A stretch of DNA of 64,000 nt, taken from the NCBI GenBank assembly GCA_947359465.1, contig OX375880.1, positions 20,040,714-20,104,713 on the forward strand, read 5' to 3'. The position numbers and the translations under genes are program-made. The notes beneath the pieces were generated by a model. That model saw only the letters and a program-made list of their open reading frames with translations, searched no databases and had not been told where the DNA came from. This document shows positions 54,611-64,000 of this stretch, piece by piece. The first letter of the stretch is position 1; each line of letters starts with the position of its first letter. This stretch comes from Metellina segmentata. Its lineage: Eukaryota; Arthropoda; Arachnida; Araneae; Tetragnathidae.

Positions 54611-55435
54611 ATAGAATCTATCTTTGGGTACTTTTAAGCAATATATGTCGTTAGTGTGTGTGGTATAGCAAAAAATTAGTACTGTATTAGATCGAACTCT
54701 TGACACTAATTACGATATAAACACTCTACCCTCCCCCCCCCCCTTCTTGGATCTTTGTCAAGTGCGTCACCAATTCTTGGCAAGTGCAAAACCGAACTGT
54801 TAACTTTTTCCTTGTAAGAAATGTTGTTCTGTAGTTTCCGTTGTGACATCGTGGCGGCTGGAAAATGAAACGTTTCTACAAGAAGGGAGCCGACAGTCAC
54901 ACGTGTGGTAATAACTCAGGGTCGGCGTCCGACTCTTGTGCACCCGGATTCCCACCTGACTCCTGGTGTTTGTGGCAAACCGTCGGCTAACGGTTTCACG
55001 GTCATTTCACACGTGTGGGGATTTGCAAAAAAATGTGACGGGGGTGAGGACAGAGGTTGATGCTCCCGAAAAGTAAGTAAAAGGACTCGAGCGAGAGAAG
55101 CCACAGGTGGTGGACGAGATATCACTGGACAGTAAAACGGGGAAGTCAAACTTCGGGTAAAACAAAAAGACAAACTATGAGAAGAGAAACACACTTACTG
55201 TTTCTTCAGGAACATTAGTTCATTAATTGAGTTGTGTAAATAGGCGTGTAGATAGTTCCAGTTGTAAATTCAAACCTTATAATTGTATTAAAAAGTTTTT
55301 TTCAGGTATTTGACTTAGTCCAACTCCATTTCTATTACTGTGGTGCCCCAAAACACCACACCGTCCATGAGCTCGACTACGCTGTGGTCCTGTCTTAATG
55401 TTAGTCTTGTAATTTGTACCCTGAACGTTAATAAA
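54611..55435. other. Unique DNA, nothing recognised
   Basis: Contains a C homopolymer near 54736 and a GC-richer block at about 54870-55060 bounded by two CACACGTGTGG motifs. The minus-strand open frame there (54916-55194) shows no family motif, so no gene is called. Confidence 0.35.
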
Positions 55436-55437
55436 TA

Positions 55438-56321
55438 CACAGTCCAGTCACATTAATGTGACCACCTGTCAAAAGCCAGAATAACCACCTTTGGCAGAGC
55501 GGACCGCTGCGAGACGTGCAGGAAGAGAGCCAATTAGGTTTCTGATGATGAGTGCACCCAGTGAATGCCAAGAAAACATTCCCTAAACCATAATGCTCCC
55601 TCCTCGAGCCTGGATCCTTTCGGAAATTGTTACAGTGTGTTTGCTTTCAGACGTTTCACGCCGTATACGCCAACGTCCATCTGTCGGATGGAGCATTAAA
55701 CGTGATTCATCGGAAAAAGCCACCTGTCGCCACTCTGTGGACGTCCAATTGCGGTACTGGCGTGCAAATTCCAGCCTTCGTCGCCGATGAACAGCAGTCA
55801 GCATAGGTGCATTAACCAGGCGTCTGCTGCGGAGGCCCATGCGCAGCAACGTTCGTTGAACCGTTGTTGAGGATACACTCTTGGTAGCCCCTTGGTTCAT
55901 CTGGGCGATCAGTTGCTCAACAGTTGCACGTCTATTCACCCGAACGCATCTCCGTAGCGTTCGTTCGCCTCTGTCATCTATAGCCCATGGTGCGCCACAT
56001 GTGCCACGCCGCTGATTTTGGATAGGGACATTTTGCCATGCACGGTATACTTTTACCACGGCGGCACACGAACAGTTCACAAAATTAGCCGTTTCCGAAA
56101 TGCTTCCACCCTTGGCCCGAAAGCCAATAATCATGCCCTTTTAGACGTCGGATAAAACGCTACGTTTCTGCATTACGCCAACGATTGAAATGCTTTCCGA
56201 TGGCCTAGTACATCCTTTATATACACTCCACTGCAATGTTCTTCTACCCGCGTTTTGTGATTGGTTATTTCACGTTGCCGTTGAAAGTAGGTGGTGGTCA
56301 CATTAATGTAACTGGATTGTG
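55438..56321 (-). mobile_element. Tc1-like element, internally deleted
   Basis: Inverted ends CACAGTCCAGTCACATTAATG and CACAATCCAGTTACATTAATG (reversed), each bordered by TA (55436-55437, 56322-56323), the Tc1 target. 884 bp against about 1.6 kb for a full element. Carries the pseudogene below. Confidence 0.9.
55460..56173 (-). pseudogene. Tc1-like transposase pseudogene
   Basis: The original start is probably the ATG at 56173, followed by a TAA after ten codons (frame reopens at GMIIGFRAKG). Helix-turn-helix region: SISETANFVNCSCAAVVKVY and TVEQLIAQMNQGATKSVSST with LLRMGLRSRR. First catalytic Asp in VAFSDESRL, then GGSIMV, a stop, then LGALIIR joined directly to LPARLAAVRSAKGG near 55475. 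The central part with the second Asp and the Glu is deleted. Non-functional. Confidence 0.9.
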
Positions 56322-56323
56322 TA

Positions 56324-56799
56324 TATGTTAAGTGTACCCCGGAGATGATTACTTACCCAAACTCTACAAGTCCACCCGTTATTGTACTACATTACTCGAA
56401 TATCTCTTGAAGCTGGGATTTTTAAGAGTCGTTGTTCTTTCCTTTACCAATAAAAGAACCAGAACCAAACCACCTGACCTCCTCAGACGACATTCCCAAG
56501 GTTCGAAAGTGGTCACAGACCCATGCAAAAGCAGAGACATTTCCGTAAAACTTTAAAACGCAGCGACACCACTGTAGTCCATAAAAGATTCCGTTCCTAC
56601 CCTCCCCTGTTCCATCTCGCTGTTCTTTCTTTTGTTCTCTGGAGCAGAATAGGGTGGAGATCGATCCCCACTGCATCCCTCATCGTGTCGGTCATTCCGA
56701 AAGAGTGATGACAAGATGACTGCTTTAAAATAAAATATCTTTGCCTACCATGGGCACGTGGAATATCTTTTTTCCCTCGCTCAGGATTTTTCGATGAAG
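56324..56799. other. Unique DNA
   Basis: Nothing recognised. Short overlapping open frames on both strands have no support. Confidence 0.4.
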
Positions 56800-57107
56800 A
56801 ATTACTCCGGGGGCATGTGGCAACGGTTGAGGAGGGATGGATCTGACGTGTGGTGAAATGGCGTATGCGTTGGTTGAAGGGTTTTGTTTCTTGGAGTGGG
56901 TTTTTGACATTTTATTAGGCTCTGAAAATCTTTCGAGGTTTATATTTTGTGCTTAAATTTAGGTTTGATTCGGGTGTTTAGTTTCGTTCTATTTTATGTA
57001 ACAGTGTATATTATTTTATTCCTGGTATTCTGGTTCATTTTCATGCTTTTATGCGTGTACTCTTTGCAAAAATAACTAACGTATTCAACATCCAAACATC
57101 AGATTCG

Positions 57108-57544
57108 GGAGCCGCGGTAGCTCAGTCAGTAGAGCGTCGGGCTCGCATCAGAAGGGTTGTGGGTTCTGTCCTCGGCGGAGCCTGCAATTCTGATGATTGC
57201 GAGATCGGCGCTTCGACCTGGCTAAAGACCGTCGTGTTCATTAATGGTGACTGGGGCACGTTAAATCGGTCGTGGTCCCAAAGTCCCCCATGTTCCCATA
57301 CCAAATCAATACCTCTGGGGGTACCTGATCAGGGGGTTATAGGCCTCTGATTGGGATATAAATTACGATAGGTGTGAGTGGATGTATGAAAGGGACCTTC
57401 CTGTAAAACGGATGTGTCATGTATGTCGAGCAAAGTCGGACTTCCTCCCGATGGCGCTCAATAACATGGAAGGCGCACCCCTCTTGCTGTCTTCGGCGGG
57501 CCTGGTACTCCTCTGGTCTGCCAGTGTAGGCATAAGAAACAACA
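57108..57544 (+). mobile_element. SINE-C, full length
   Basis: A tRNA-derived SINE with a third head: GCCGCGGTAGCTCAGTCAGT (near-perfect A box), B box GGGTTCTGTCC (decayed), then AAGACCGTCGTGTTCATTAA, the shared core GGGGCACGTTAAATCGGTCG with CAAAGTCCCCCATGTTCCC, and a unique 3' part ending AGAAACAACA. The 12-bp target duplication ACATCAGATTCG (57096-57107, 57545-57556) fixes its 437-bp length. Confidence 0.82.
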
Positions 57545-57599
57545 ACATCAGATTCGAAGACCTTTTCTCTTTGGGATGTAGGGAGCTTAGCTACCACTA

Positions 57600-57850
57600 C
57601 GAAAATGTATTCATAATGATGATAGTATGTATGGTAGTGGTAATATCTATGATAATTATATAGTCGTAGTAATATCTGTGGTAATGCTATATAGTAGTGG
57701 GTCTGGGTACTATGTATGGTATTGATATAGTAGTAGTAGAGTAATATGTGTGGCAAGGCTATAGTAGTTGGTACTAGGTATGGGTATGGGTAGTGGTGCA
57801 GGTGTGGTAAAGTATATGATATTGATATTATGTACAGTATAGTGGTTGTA
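57600..57850. repeat. GTA/GTGG-rich degenerate simple repeat
   Basis: Irregular alternation of GTAGTGGTA, TATGTATGGTAG and ATAGTAGT. The long minus-strand Tyr/His-rich open frame across it is low complexity. Confidence 0.85.
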
Positions 57851-57879
57851 TATACGTATATTCTATAACAAAAACATCG

Positions 57880-58540
57880 ATGCACCTAAAAGGAGTTGTC
57901 CAGGAGTTGTGCCAGGCTCGATCTATTTGTAACGGTGCTTACTGGGGACGTACAGGCTTAAGTGACGAGTCCCGTTTCCAATTGTGTCCTGACGACAACC
58001 GCATACATTTCTGGAGACGTCCAATGCTGACGAGTCTGGAGCGTGTGGATTCTGTCCTCACTATCGCACGCCACACATGCCTACAACAGGGCGTTTTGGT
58101 CTGGGGTACCATCTCCTTTGATATCCGGACCCCTTTGATAGTCATTTCTGGCACACTTACAACACAGCGGTACGAAGACGACATTCTACGACCGGTTATG
58201 TTACCATTCATTTTGCGACACCTCGGACTTACTTTTAAACAAGATAATACCTGGCCGCACACGGTACGAGTTGCTATGAATTGTCTTCAAGCTTTCCCAA
58301 CACTTCCTTGGCTAGCCAGGTCTCCTGATCTCTCCCATAGAGCAAATTTGGGACGTTATGGGAAGGCGATTGTAACCATCCCGGGATGTTGACCATTTAA
58401 CTCGACAGTTGAAGACAATTTGGCAAGAAATTCCGCGAAACACCATCCGGAAACTTTTTTAGTCTTTGCCACGCCGGGTAACAGCTTACATCCAGGTCAA
58501 GGATGGACCAACGCCTTAACGACTTCCTCCCTTTTTGTAA
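57880..58540 (+). pseudogene. Tc1-like transposase, catalytic domain remnant
   Basis: Plus-strand frame with LSDESRFQLCPDDNRIHFWR (first catalytic Asp), RHTCLQQGVLVWGTISFD, FKQDNTWPHTVRVAMNCLQ (second Asp) and LPWLARSPDLS. A frameshift then separates the third residue, whose context PIEQIWDVMGRR is in another frame at about 58333-58368. The N-terminal HTH domain and both inverted repeats are missing. Confidence 0.88.
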
Positions 58541-58689
58541 CGGTAAAACTCTGAAACAAATCATTCAATTGTTCTGAAATTTTAATCGTTTGTTTTTCTA
58601 TGTATGTTGTTCTTCACACTCACCGATTTTTATCACAATCGATCAACTCCTTCATGGAGCGTCAATTTTTTTTGGTATAGTGTTTTTTA

Positions 58690-59480
58690 GTATCATATTT
58701 AGTAGTGGTAGTAAGTATAGTAGTGGCAGTGTTTATGGTAGTGGTATAGAAATGGATAGTATGCGGAAAATGCTCCAACGGTTGTAGAGGGATGGATGGT
58801 ACGTGTGGTGAAATGTTGTATGCATTGAAGGGTTTTTTCTTGGAGTGGGATTTCAACATTTTAATCGGCTCTGAAAATCCTTTATGGTTTGTTTCTATGT
58901 TAAATTGTGGTATGATTTTCGTTAGGTTTATGTTAGTGTGTATCATGTATATATCTTCTTCATGTATATACCTTTATCATGTATATACCTTCATATTTTT
59001 ATACTCAGGAACTCTTTACAAACAATAAATTACACATTCAACATCTTAGAATCGGACCTTTCTATTTTTGGAAAGACAATCACCATCTATGAAACTTAGC
59101 CACCACCACAACAAAAATGGATTTTTTTGGTAAAAGTATAGCAGCATAGTAGCCTGTTGTATGTATGGTAGTTATAAGTATAGTAATGGGTATGGTAGTT
59201 ATATGTATAGTGGTAGTATTATAGTAGTGGGTAGTATGTATGTAAGTGCTGACAGAGAGTACTGGCTATGTATGATAATCTATCGAAGTATAGTAGTGGA
59301 TAGTACTATTGAAGTTAATTGGCAATATTATGGTAATTTATAGTATTATATATAGTAGTACGTATATAGTATGTATAGCAGTGATAGTATGTGTGGGAAT
59401 GGCATTGTAGTGGTGGAATGTATAGTAGTGAGAGTATATTTAGAAGTGAAAGAAAACCTAGTGGGTAGTATGTCATACGA
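58690..59480. repeat. Segmental duplication, copy 2
   Basis: Collinear with 56800-57850 but without SINE-C: AACATCTTAGAATCGGACCT corresponds to the filled site at 57096-57107/57545. Flanked on both sides by GTAGTGGTA-type simple repeat (58690-58760 and 59150-59480). Confidence 0.75.
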
Positions 59481-59502
59481 AAGATTCTATTGATTTATAA
59501 TG

Positions 59503-59562
59503 TTGATAGGTATTTTAATTTAAGTCGCACAGGAACAACACAGCAGGCTATTGGCGACGGTT
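59503..59562 (-). mobile_element. SINE 3'-end fragment
   Basis: GATAGGTATTTTAATTTAAG tail and GGAACAACACAGCAGGCTATT, GGCGACGG. The rest is missing. Confidence 0.72.
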
Positions 59563-59715
59563 CTTTCTCATGTGGATGCTCATTTACTTCACATTGGTTG
59601 ATTTTGGGTTTTATGGCGGCGCAAGAGCCATGTGGTCATGCTCCTCCAGACACAAGACAGAGAGCATCAAGCAATGAACACACACAAAGATTTACTGACA
59701 TAAAAGAGTTAAATA

Positions 59716-59800
59716 TATCCAGGAAGGGTTCGAACCTACGCCGCCCACAACTCACAGATTGCTGCCGTACTGGGCATACCCACTGAGTCACGACAGTCCC
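59716..59800 (-). mobile_element. tRNA-like sequence, possible fourth SINE head
   Basis: In minus sense: GACTGTCGTGACTCAGTGGG (A box TGACTCAGTGGG) and GTAGGTTCGAACCCTTCCTG (perfect B box GGTTCGAACCC), 46 bases apart. The acceptor ends do not pair well and there is no T-run terminator, so a functional tRNA gene is unlikely. No SINE core is visible next to it. Confidence 0.55.
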
Positions 59801-60497
59801 TTGTCGTTGCTTGGCAAAGTTCGGCCCATAAAACTCAACCATCCGTTCCTTCCAAAAACGTAATCCAATTACCTCTCATTCATCCGCTTGTTCTCGTCCC
59901 CTTTTGTAAGCCCCCAACAAAGGAAGCCTCGGTGTTCCTCGTCCCATCCTTTCCAAGACCCCCACCCGAGCTTGGAACCACCAAAAACCAACATCGCACA
60001 AAACCTGCATCCTCAGCGCGTCGTCCAATTCCCATCGCAGTGATCATTCACCCTATTCAACCACCTCCCGAACGGATTCCCAAGCACCCCCTCTCCAGAG
60101 AGCGAAGCAGACAGTGGTTTTAATCTCGAGTCATTGATTTAGTGTCCCTTTCGAACCATAATTAGACATTTCTGAACAGGGATCAACGAACTGCCAAAGA
60201 TTTAATTTAGATCTTCTGGACGGAATCCCCCCCGCGAGACTTCTGATGGATGGGAATTTTAAACGCATCTTTCATGCCTAATGATTTGCTAACACTTCCG
60301 AATAAATAACAAAATCCCGTTTGGCGAAAAAGTCATTTGTCTCTCTGGCCTGGCTCCTTGCTTTTGGGAAGTGTCGCCGCGGTGCCGATGATTTATGTGC
60401 GGAACTTCGGACGGCTCAGAAGGGAGTTGTTTGAGATCTTTAAATAAGACCCTCGTTTTCGATTCGAGATGCTTCAGATGCCCTGTATCCCAAGAAG
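59801..60497. other. Unique DNA
   Basis: C-rich plus strand near 59.9-60.1 kb. No gene motif recognised. Confidence 0.4.
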
Positions 60498-60505
60498 TCG
60501 TAGAG

Positions 60506-61477
60506 CAGTGGTCCCCAGCCCCCGGGCAGCGGACCGGTACCGGTCCGTGGATCAAATGGTACCGGGCCGCCCAAGGAACATTAAATTATTTCTATTTTAT
60601 TTACTGTGGTGTATTTCTCTCGGGTTTGTGCGGTTTTTATCTATGAAATGTCCACTCAAATTAGGAGGCGGTAAATCAGAACTTGAAATTTGTTCTGTTA
60701 CTAGAGCTTCAATTAAGATTTCTGAATTATGTATGTCTCTATTTTCCAATTTTGACAAATGTGACAGCTGTTTTCAAGTTGGTAGACAAAGTAGCTGCAT
60801 TTAAAGCAAAACTGAAGTTGTGGGGACTGCGCGTGAGCAGAGGCATTTTGGACATGTTTCAGACATTAGTGGGGATTTTAGGCGAGACTGAGCCTAAACA
60901 TTCATTCTCCCAGTTGGTGCTCGATCACCTGTCTTTGCTTTTAAAAGAGCACAACAGACCCAACCATAAAATATTGCAAATAAAGGCGGTCTTAAAATTA
61001 CGTTCGAGACAACAACTCTGCTCGTGTTCTGGATTAAAGTCATGGCGGAATACCCTGAGATTGCCACCACAGCACTTAAATCCCTATTGCCTTTTCCGAC
61101 AACCTATCTGAAGCGGGGTTTTCTGCAGTGACAGCAATCAAAACAAAACAACGGTATAAACTGGGCATAAGCAACACACTTCGGGTGTCATTGTCTCCTA
61201 TTACTCCCAGATGAAACCGTCTAGTCTCAAAGAAACAAGCTCAGGGTTCTCATTGATTTAGCGTTCTAGTGAGTTAAAATGTTAAATCACTTTATATTCA
61301 TTTTTTGGTGTAACTGTATTTTATTTTGAAGGCATGTTTAAATGCAATCAAATTAAAAATTTAAATCAAAACAATCTAAAATATAAACAATCAACGTCAA
61401 CCGACCCCTCATCGGGCCGCGTAAAAATGATCAAACGTTGATCCGGTCCGCGGCAATAAAAAAGTTGGGGAGTACTG
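60506..61477 (+). mobile_element. Charlie-like hAT element
   Basis: Ends CAGTGGTCCCCAGCCCCCGG and CAGTACTCCCCAACTTTTTT (reversed), with perfect 8-bp duplication TCGTAGAG (60498-60505, 61478-61485). Subterminal GGACCGGTACCGGTCC palindrome and CGGTCCGCGG typical of the group. 972 bp, internally deleted. Confidence 0.92.
60646..61215 (+). pseudogene. hAT (Charlie-like) transposase remnant
   Basis: Middle part 60774-60960 reads KVAAFKAKLKLWGLRVSRG, LDMFQTLVGILGE and FSQLVLDHLSLLLKE. C-terminal part about 61110-61215 reads AGFSAVTAIKTKQRYKLGIS and NTLRVSLSPITPR after a frameshift, the hAT dimerisation region. The catalytic N-terminal two thirds is deleted. Confidence 0.85.
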
Positions 61478-61720
61478 TCGTAGAGGATCAGCAACCAAAT
61501 GGTTGCAAATTCGGAACCAACCAATGACCTTCGGGTACATAGGGCGTTACTCTTTAGACTAGGGCCGGTACAGCAGTTGTGTGTGTGCATGTGTGGTACC
61601 TTGAAAGTTATAAGTATCACGCCAACAATTTAGACTATTGCCGATACATCCAGTTGTACCTCTAAAGTTATAAGAATCGCGCTAGAATTTTGCCAGTTAT
61701 ATTTATAGCTGTAGTCAAAA

Positions 61721-61858
61721 GGTTAAATCTCTCATGACGTAAAATGTCTTCACTTTGGCGTGGTGTGGAAATTTGGAGAGTGGAGTGCCAGCTCAGGTGT
61801 AATCTCGACAAATTCAAAATGACGTGGTGTTGTTCTCATATCATTCTCTTCGAGGGAA
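61721..61858 (+). mobile_element. SINE-B core fragment
   Basis: GGTTAAATCTCTCATGACG, TGTCTTCACTTTGGCGTGG, AATTTGGAGAGTGGAGTGCC, ATTCTCTTCGAGGGAAC. Directly joined to a SINE-A head in the opposite orientation. Confidence 0.75.
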
Positions 61859-61995
61859 CTTTCGGCCACGACATATTTCAAGTGCATCAGCCGCCTCTAC
61901 ACCATGCGCTTACCAACATCCATACCCCGACCCGTATTCGAACCAGGAACCTTCCGTTCTAGAGGCGAACACCTTAACCACTATGCCGGTTGTAA
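61859..61995 (-). mobile_element. SINE-A head and core start, solo
   Basis: In reverse: CGGCCACGACATATTTCAAG, GTGCATCAGCCGCCTCTACA, TATTCGAACCAGGAACCTTC and CTTAACCACTATGCCGGTTG. Body absent. Confidence 0.8.
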
Positions 61996-62538
61996 CGGTT
62001 AAAGAAGAATGGTCTTGTACGGTCCGAGGTTTCGAAGAGAGATAAGGTCCAGTGCCAGAAGGAGACGTCTCCAAGACCTGTGACGTAATACCACCTCCGT
62101 CCGAAGAGGAGAAGGAGGAAAAGGTGGGGTGCGAGAGAGGAGAGCAGTCTTTTGGAGGGACGAAACAACAGCTCGTGTGAAATGGTGTCTCTTTGGTTTT
62201 TTTAAGCCTAGAGCAGAGATGCATCTTGCTCCAAATGTGTACAAAAGTCCTTTTCGTGTTTTCTTAATTAAACGTTTTTGTTTTTCTAAACAACGTTTGT
62301 TTGTCTGTCTTCACAAGACAAACACTTTCCAATGACGACATCGGCATCAATGACGACTAAAAATTGGGAAGTGTGGAAAAGTTAACTGGCCTAATCCAGA
62401 CTAAGTTTCGAAGATAGTTTGTGTTGAAGTGCTATACTGGAAGTGCGAAAAAGCGGTAGATGTCCAAAGGATGTCGGAAGAAATTTCACTTATTCATATG
62501 ATAGACTCATCTCGGGTGTTGGAAATTTTAGACTACAG
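61996..62538. other. Unique DNA
   Basis: Includes a short hairpin TTTGTTTGTCTGTCTTCACAAGACAAACA near 62296-62324. No gene supported. Confidence 0.35.
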
Positions 62539-62640
62539 CAGGGGTCGGCAAACTACGGCCGCGGGTTAATATTGTTTATTAACATGAATAAAGTTAAAAA
62601 ATCAAATTACGCGATGCAACGCAAAGTCCGTTAGTCGAGT
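62539..62640 (+). mobile_element. hAT terminus, solo
   Basis: CAGGGGTCGGCAAACTACGG followed by CCGCGGGTTAATATTG, a typical hAT 5' end. No matching opposite end or target duplication found downstream. Confidence 0.65.
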
Positions 62641-62854
62641 TGATAAGTTGTGAATAATTACCGCACGATCATGCTACTGGCGGCGCATTTTCGCATTCTT
62701 TTGTCTGCCGTTGCCGCATAACAAGTGTTGCCAGTTTTCTCAGTTTTGCTTTAGCTGCGCACATGGTACAGTCTGTCCCGGCGCTGTACGATATTTTGGA
62801 ATTTTCATTTTATTTTATTTTATTTATTACCCACCGTCGCCATGCCACTCTTAA

Positions 62855-63481
62855 TGCCACGTTCACATGAGGCGCGTAAAACGCGCGTTTGGCGAAGCTT
62901 TCAGGGTCCTGCTCTTCAAGATAGCAAAGATAGATACTTGAATTAGAGGAACAAATAAACATAATTTAATGGCTGGACCTCGCTAGTCTCGCCATTAGGG
63001 ATGCGACATCGATGTTGATGTTTTATAAAAACAATCAATGTTTTCACAACATCGATGTTTTATATTAAAAAAACATCGATGTTTTATTTAAAAAAAACAG
63101 TAAAATGAACATACTTTTCGACCAAAGTGACCAAGGGTGAAGGGTCTGAAACGGACGAGGATAAAAGGGGGAAAGGTGACCCTAGCAACGAGACAATAGG
63201 GATGCAACATCGATGTCGATGTTTTCAAAACATCGATTTATTGCAGCCGATGTTTGTTTAACATCGATAATTTTACATTATCTATGTTTTCACGCTGTCG
63301 ATGTTTTATTTTTGAACCAGTACTAAACCAGTTTTAAAAACTGGAGAAAAAAAGTTTAACTATCGATGTTTGAAAACATCGATGGTTTTGGGGCGATATA
63401 TTTTTAACATCGATGTTTTATTCTCGATGTCGCATCCTTATTCGCCATACGCACGTTGAAACGCTTCATGTGAACGTGGCC
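62855..63481. mobile_element. MITE with GCCACGTTCACATGA ends, split by another element
   Basis: Inverted ends TGCCACGTTCACATGAGGCG and CGCTTCATGTGAACGTGGCC. The interior is mostly the hAT-like element at 62996-63440. A target duplication is not certain (TTAA left, TAAG right). Confidence 0.65.
62996..63440. mobile_element. ACATCGATGT-type hAT-like element
   Basis: Ends TAGGGATGCGACATCGATG and GATGTCGCATCCTTA, with 8-bp flanks CTCGCCAT (62988-62995) and TTCGCCAT (63441-63448), 7 of 8 matching. An internal TAGGGATGCAACATCGATG at about 63198 mirrors the internal end seen in the 4727 element. No coding. Confidence 0.78.
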
Positions 63482-63489
63482 TAAGACCA

Positions 63490-64000
63490 GGTTAGAAGAG
63501 AAAAGTGGACTTCGAATTTTGTGTAGCAGAATGGAGTGTCAATTATTTTGTCATAGAATTAAATGACAAAGTACTACGTTTATCATGTAATGACATAATA
63601 GCTATTCGAAAAGAGTACAATAAGCGTCGTCCTTTCTAAACGAAGCACGTGACGCAATAAAACTCACAAAAAATCAACGATCGTTAAAATTGGACAGTCT
63701 AAAACGGAATGCTTGACAGCAACGCAATTTATTCGTAGAAATAAAAAAATAATAATGAAGCAGTAACTTCACTCAGCTTACGAATAGTTAATTTAGGAGT
63801 CATGAAAGGAAAACCATTTACCGATGGTGAATTAAATAACTAAATCACGTTAGCTTGTGACAGCCGAAGAAATGTGCCCAGGGAAAATGGATTTGTTTCG
63901 ATCAGTCTTTCGGCGAGAACAACTGATAGAAGAGTTGAAGACATCAGCAGCCATACCATGAGTCAATTGAAAGACAATGCAAAAAGTGCCAAGTAGTTTT
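63490..64000. other. Unique DNA
   Basis: Nothing recognised up to the window edge. Confidence 0.4.

Larger units (their letters stand above)
56800..57850. repeat. Segmental duplication, copy 1 (holds SINE-C)
   Basis: Aligns with 58690-59480: GAGGGATGGATCTGACGTG versus GAGGGATGGATGGTACGTG, GGTGAAATGGCGTATGC, CTTGGAGTGGG, GGCTCTGAAAATC and TTCAACATC, and the GTAGTGGTA-rich tract at the right end. Interrupted by SINE-C (57108-57544). Confidence 0.75.

Noticed and set aside
54916..55194. 92-codon minus-strand frame in a GC-richer block
   Set aside because: No recognisable domain or splice pair. Composition alone is not enough to call a gene.
57337..57885. 182-codon Tyr/His-rich minus-strand frame
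   Set aside because: Covers a GTA-rich simple repeat and part of SINE-C. Low complexity with no conserved domain.
6840..59800. tRNA genes at the A/B-box sequences
   Set aside because: Acceptor stems do not pair, T-run terminators are missing, and the sequences continue into SINE bodies.

Overview
The window is animal nuclear DNA. It is AT-rich, has spliceosomal exon signals, carries tRNA-derived SINEs, Helitrons, hAT and Tc1 elements, and shows no dense coding. The only host gene I can support is one exon of an SLC16-family (monocarboxylate) transporter on the minus strand near the left edge (1343-1856), with a candidate upstream non-coding exon near 3.5-3.85 kb. Transporter and repeat types fit an arthropod, perhaps a chelicerate, but nothing in the sequence settles the species. 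There are no bacterial genes, CRISPR arrays or operons.

Almost everything else is transposable-element and tandem-repeat DNA. 0-4 kb: a 37-bp minisatellite, the transporter exon, and a 329-bp tandem duplication in its presumed first intron. 4.6-8.3 kb: hAT-like elements packed with ACATCGATGT palindromes. 9-14.6 kb: two nests, a Helitron holding a SINE and a hAT element that itself holds another Helitron (9129-11368), and a Helitron inside a Helitron (12128-14532). 14.6-15.5 kb: Tc1 debris. 18.2-20.2 kb: a minisatellite split by a 5'-truncated LINE that was split by a Helitron. 21.5-27.5 kb: SINEs and Helitron pieces. 27.5-34 kb: hAT remnants around a 3.2-kb nest that carries a decayed transposase with 8-bp target duplications. 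34.4-37.8 kb: two Helitrons, one loaded with long-period tandem repeats. 39.5-54.6 kb: the SINE-rich core, with two head-to-tail Helitrons, a MITE present twice, several hATs and two minisatellites. 55.4-59.5 kb: Tc1 pseudogenes and a segmental duplication. 60.5-63.5 kb: a Charlie-like hAT and nested MITEs.

The most notable system is a set of SINEs, called SINE-A, SINE-B and SINE-C here, with different tRNA-like heads (Pol III A and B boxes) and different 3' ends around a common central domain (GCACSTTAAATC-GTCGTGG-AAAGTCC-CA-GTT). A and B share most of their body, while C shares only the short core. About 30 copies or pieces occur in 64 kb. Many have 9-15 bp target-site duplications, 5'-truncated copies included, and they recur as tail-to-tail inverted pairs. 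One locus (53.75-54.08 kb) has three tRNA heads in tandem followed by a head of the other type.

Boundaries were read by eye from terminal motifs, target duplications and comparison between copies inside this window. Family names beyond superfamily level are not claimed. Long stretches with no recognisable feature are listed as such.
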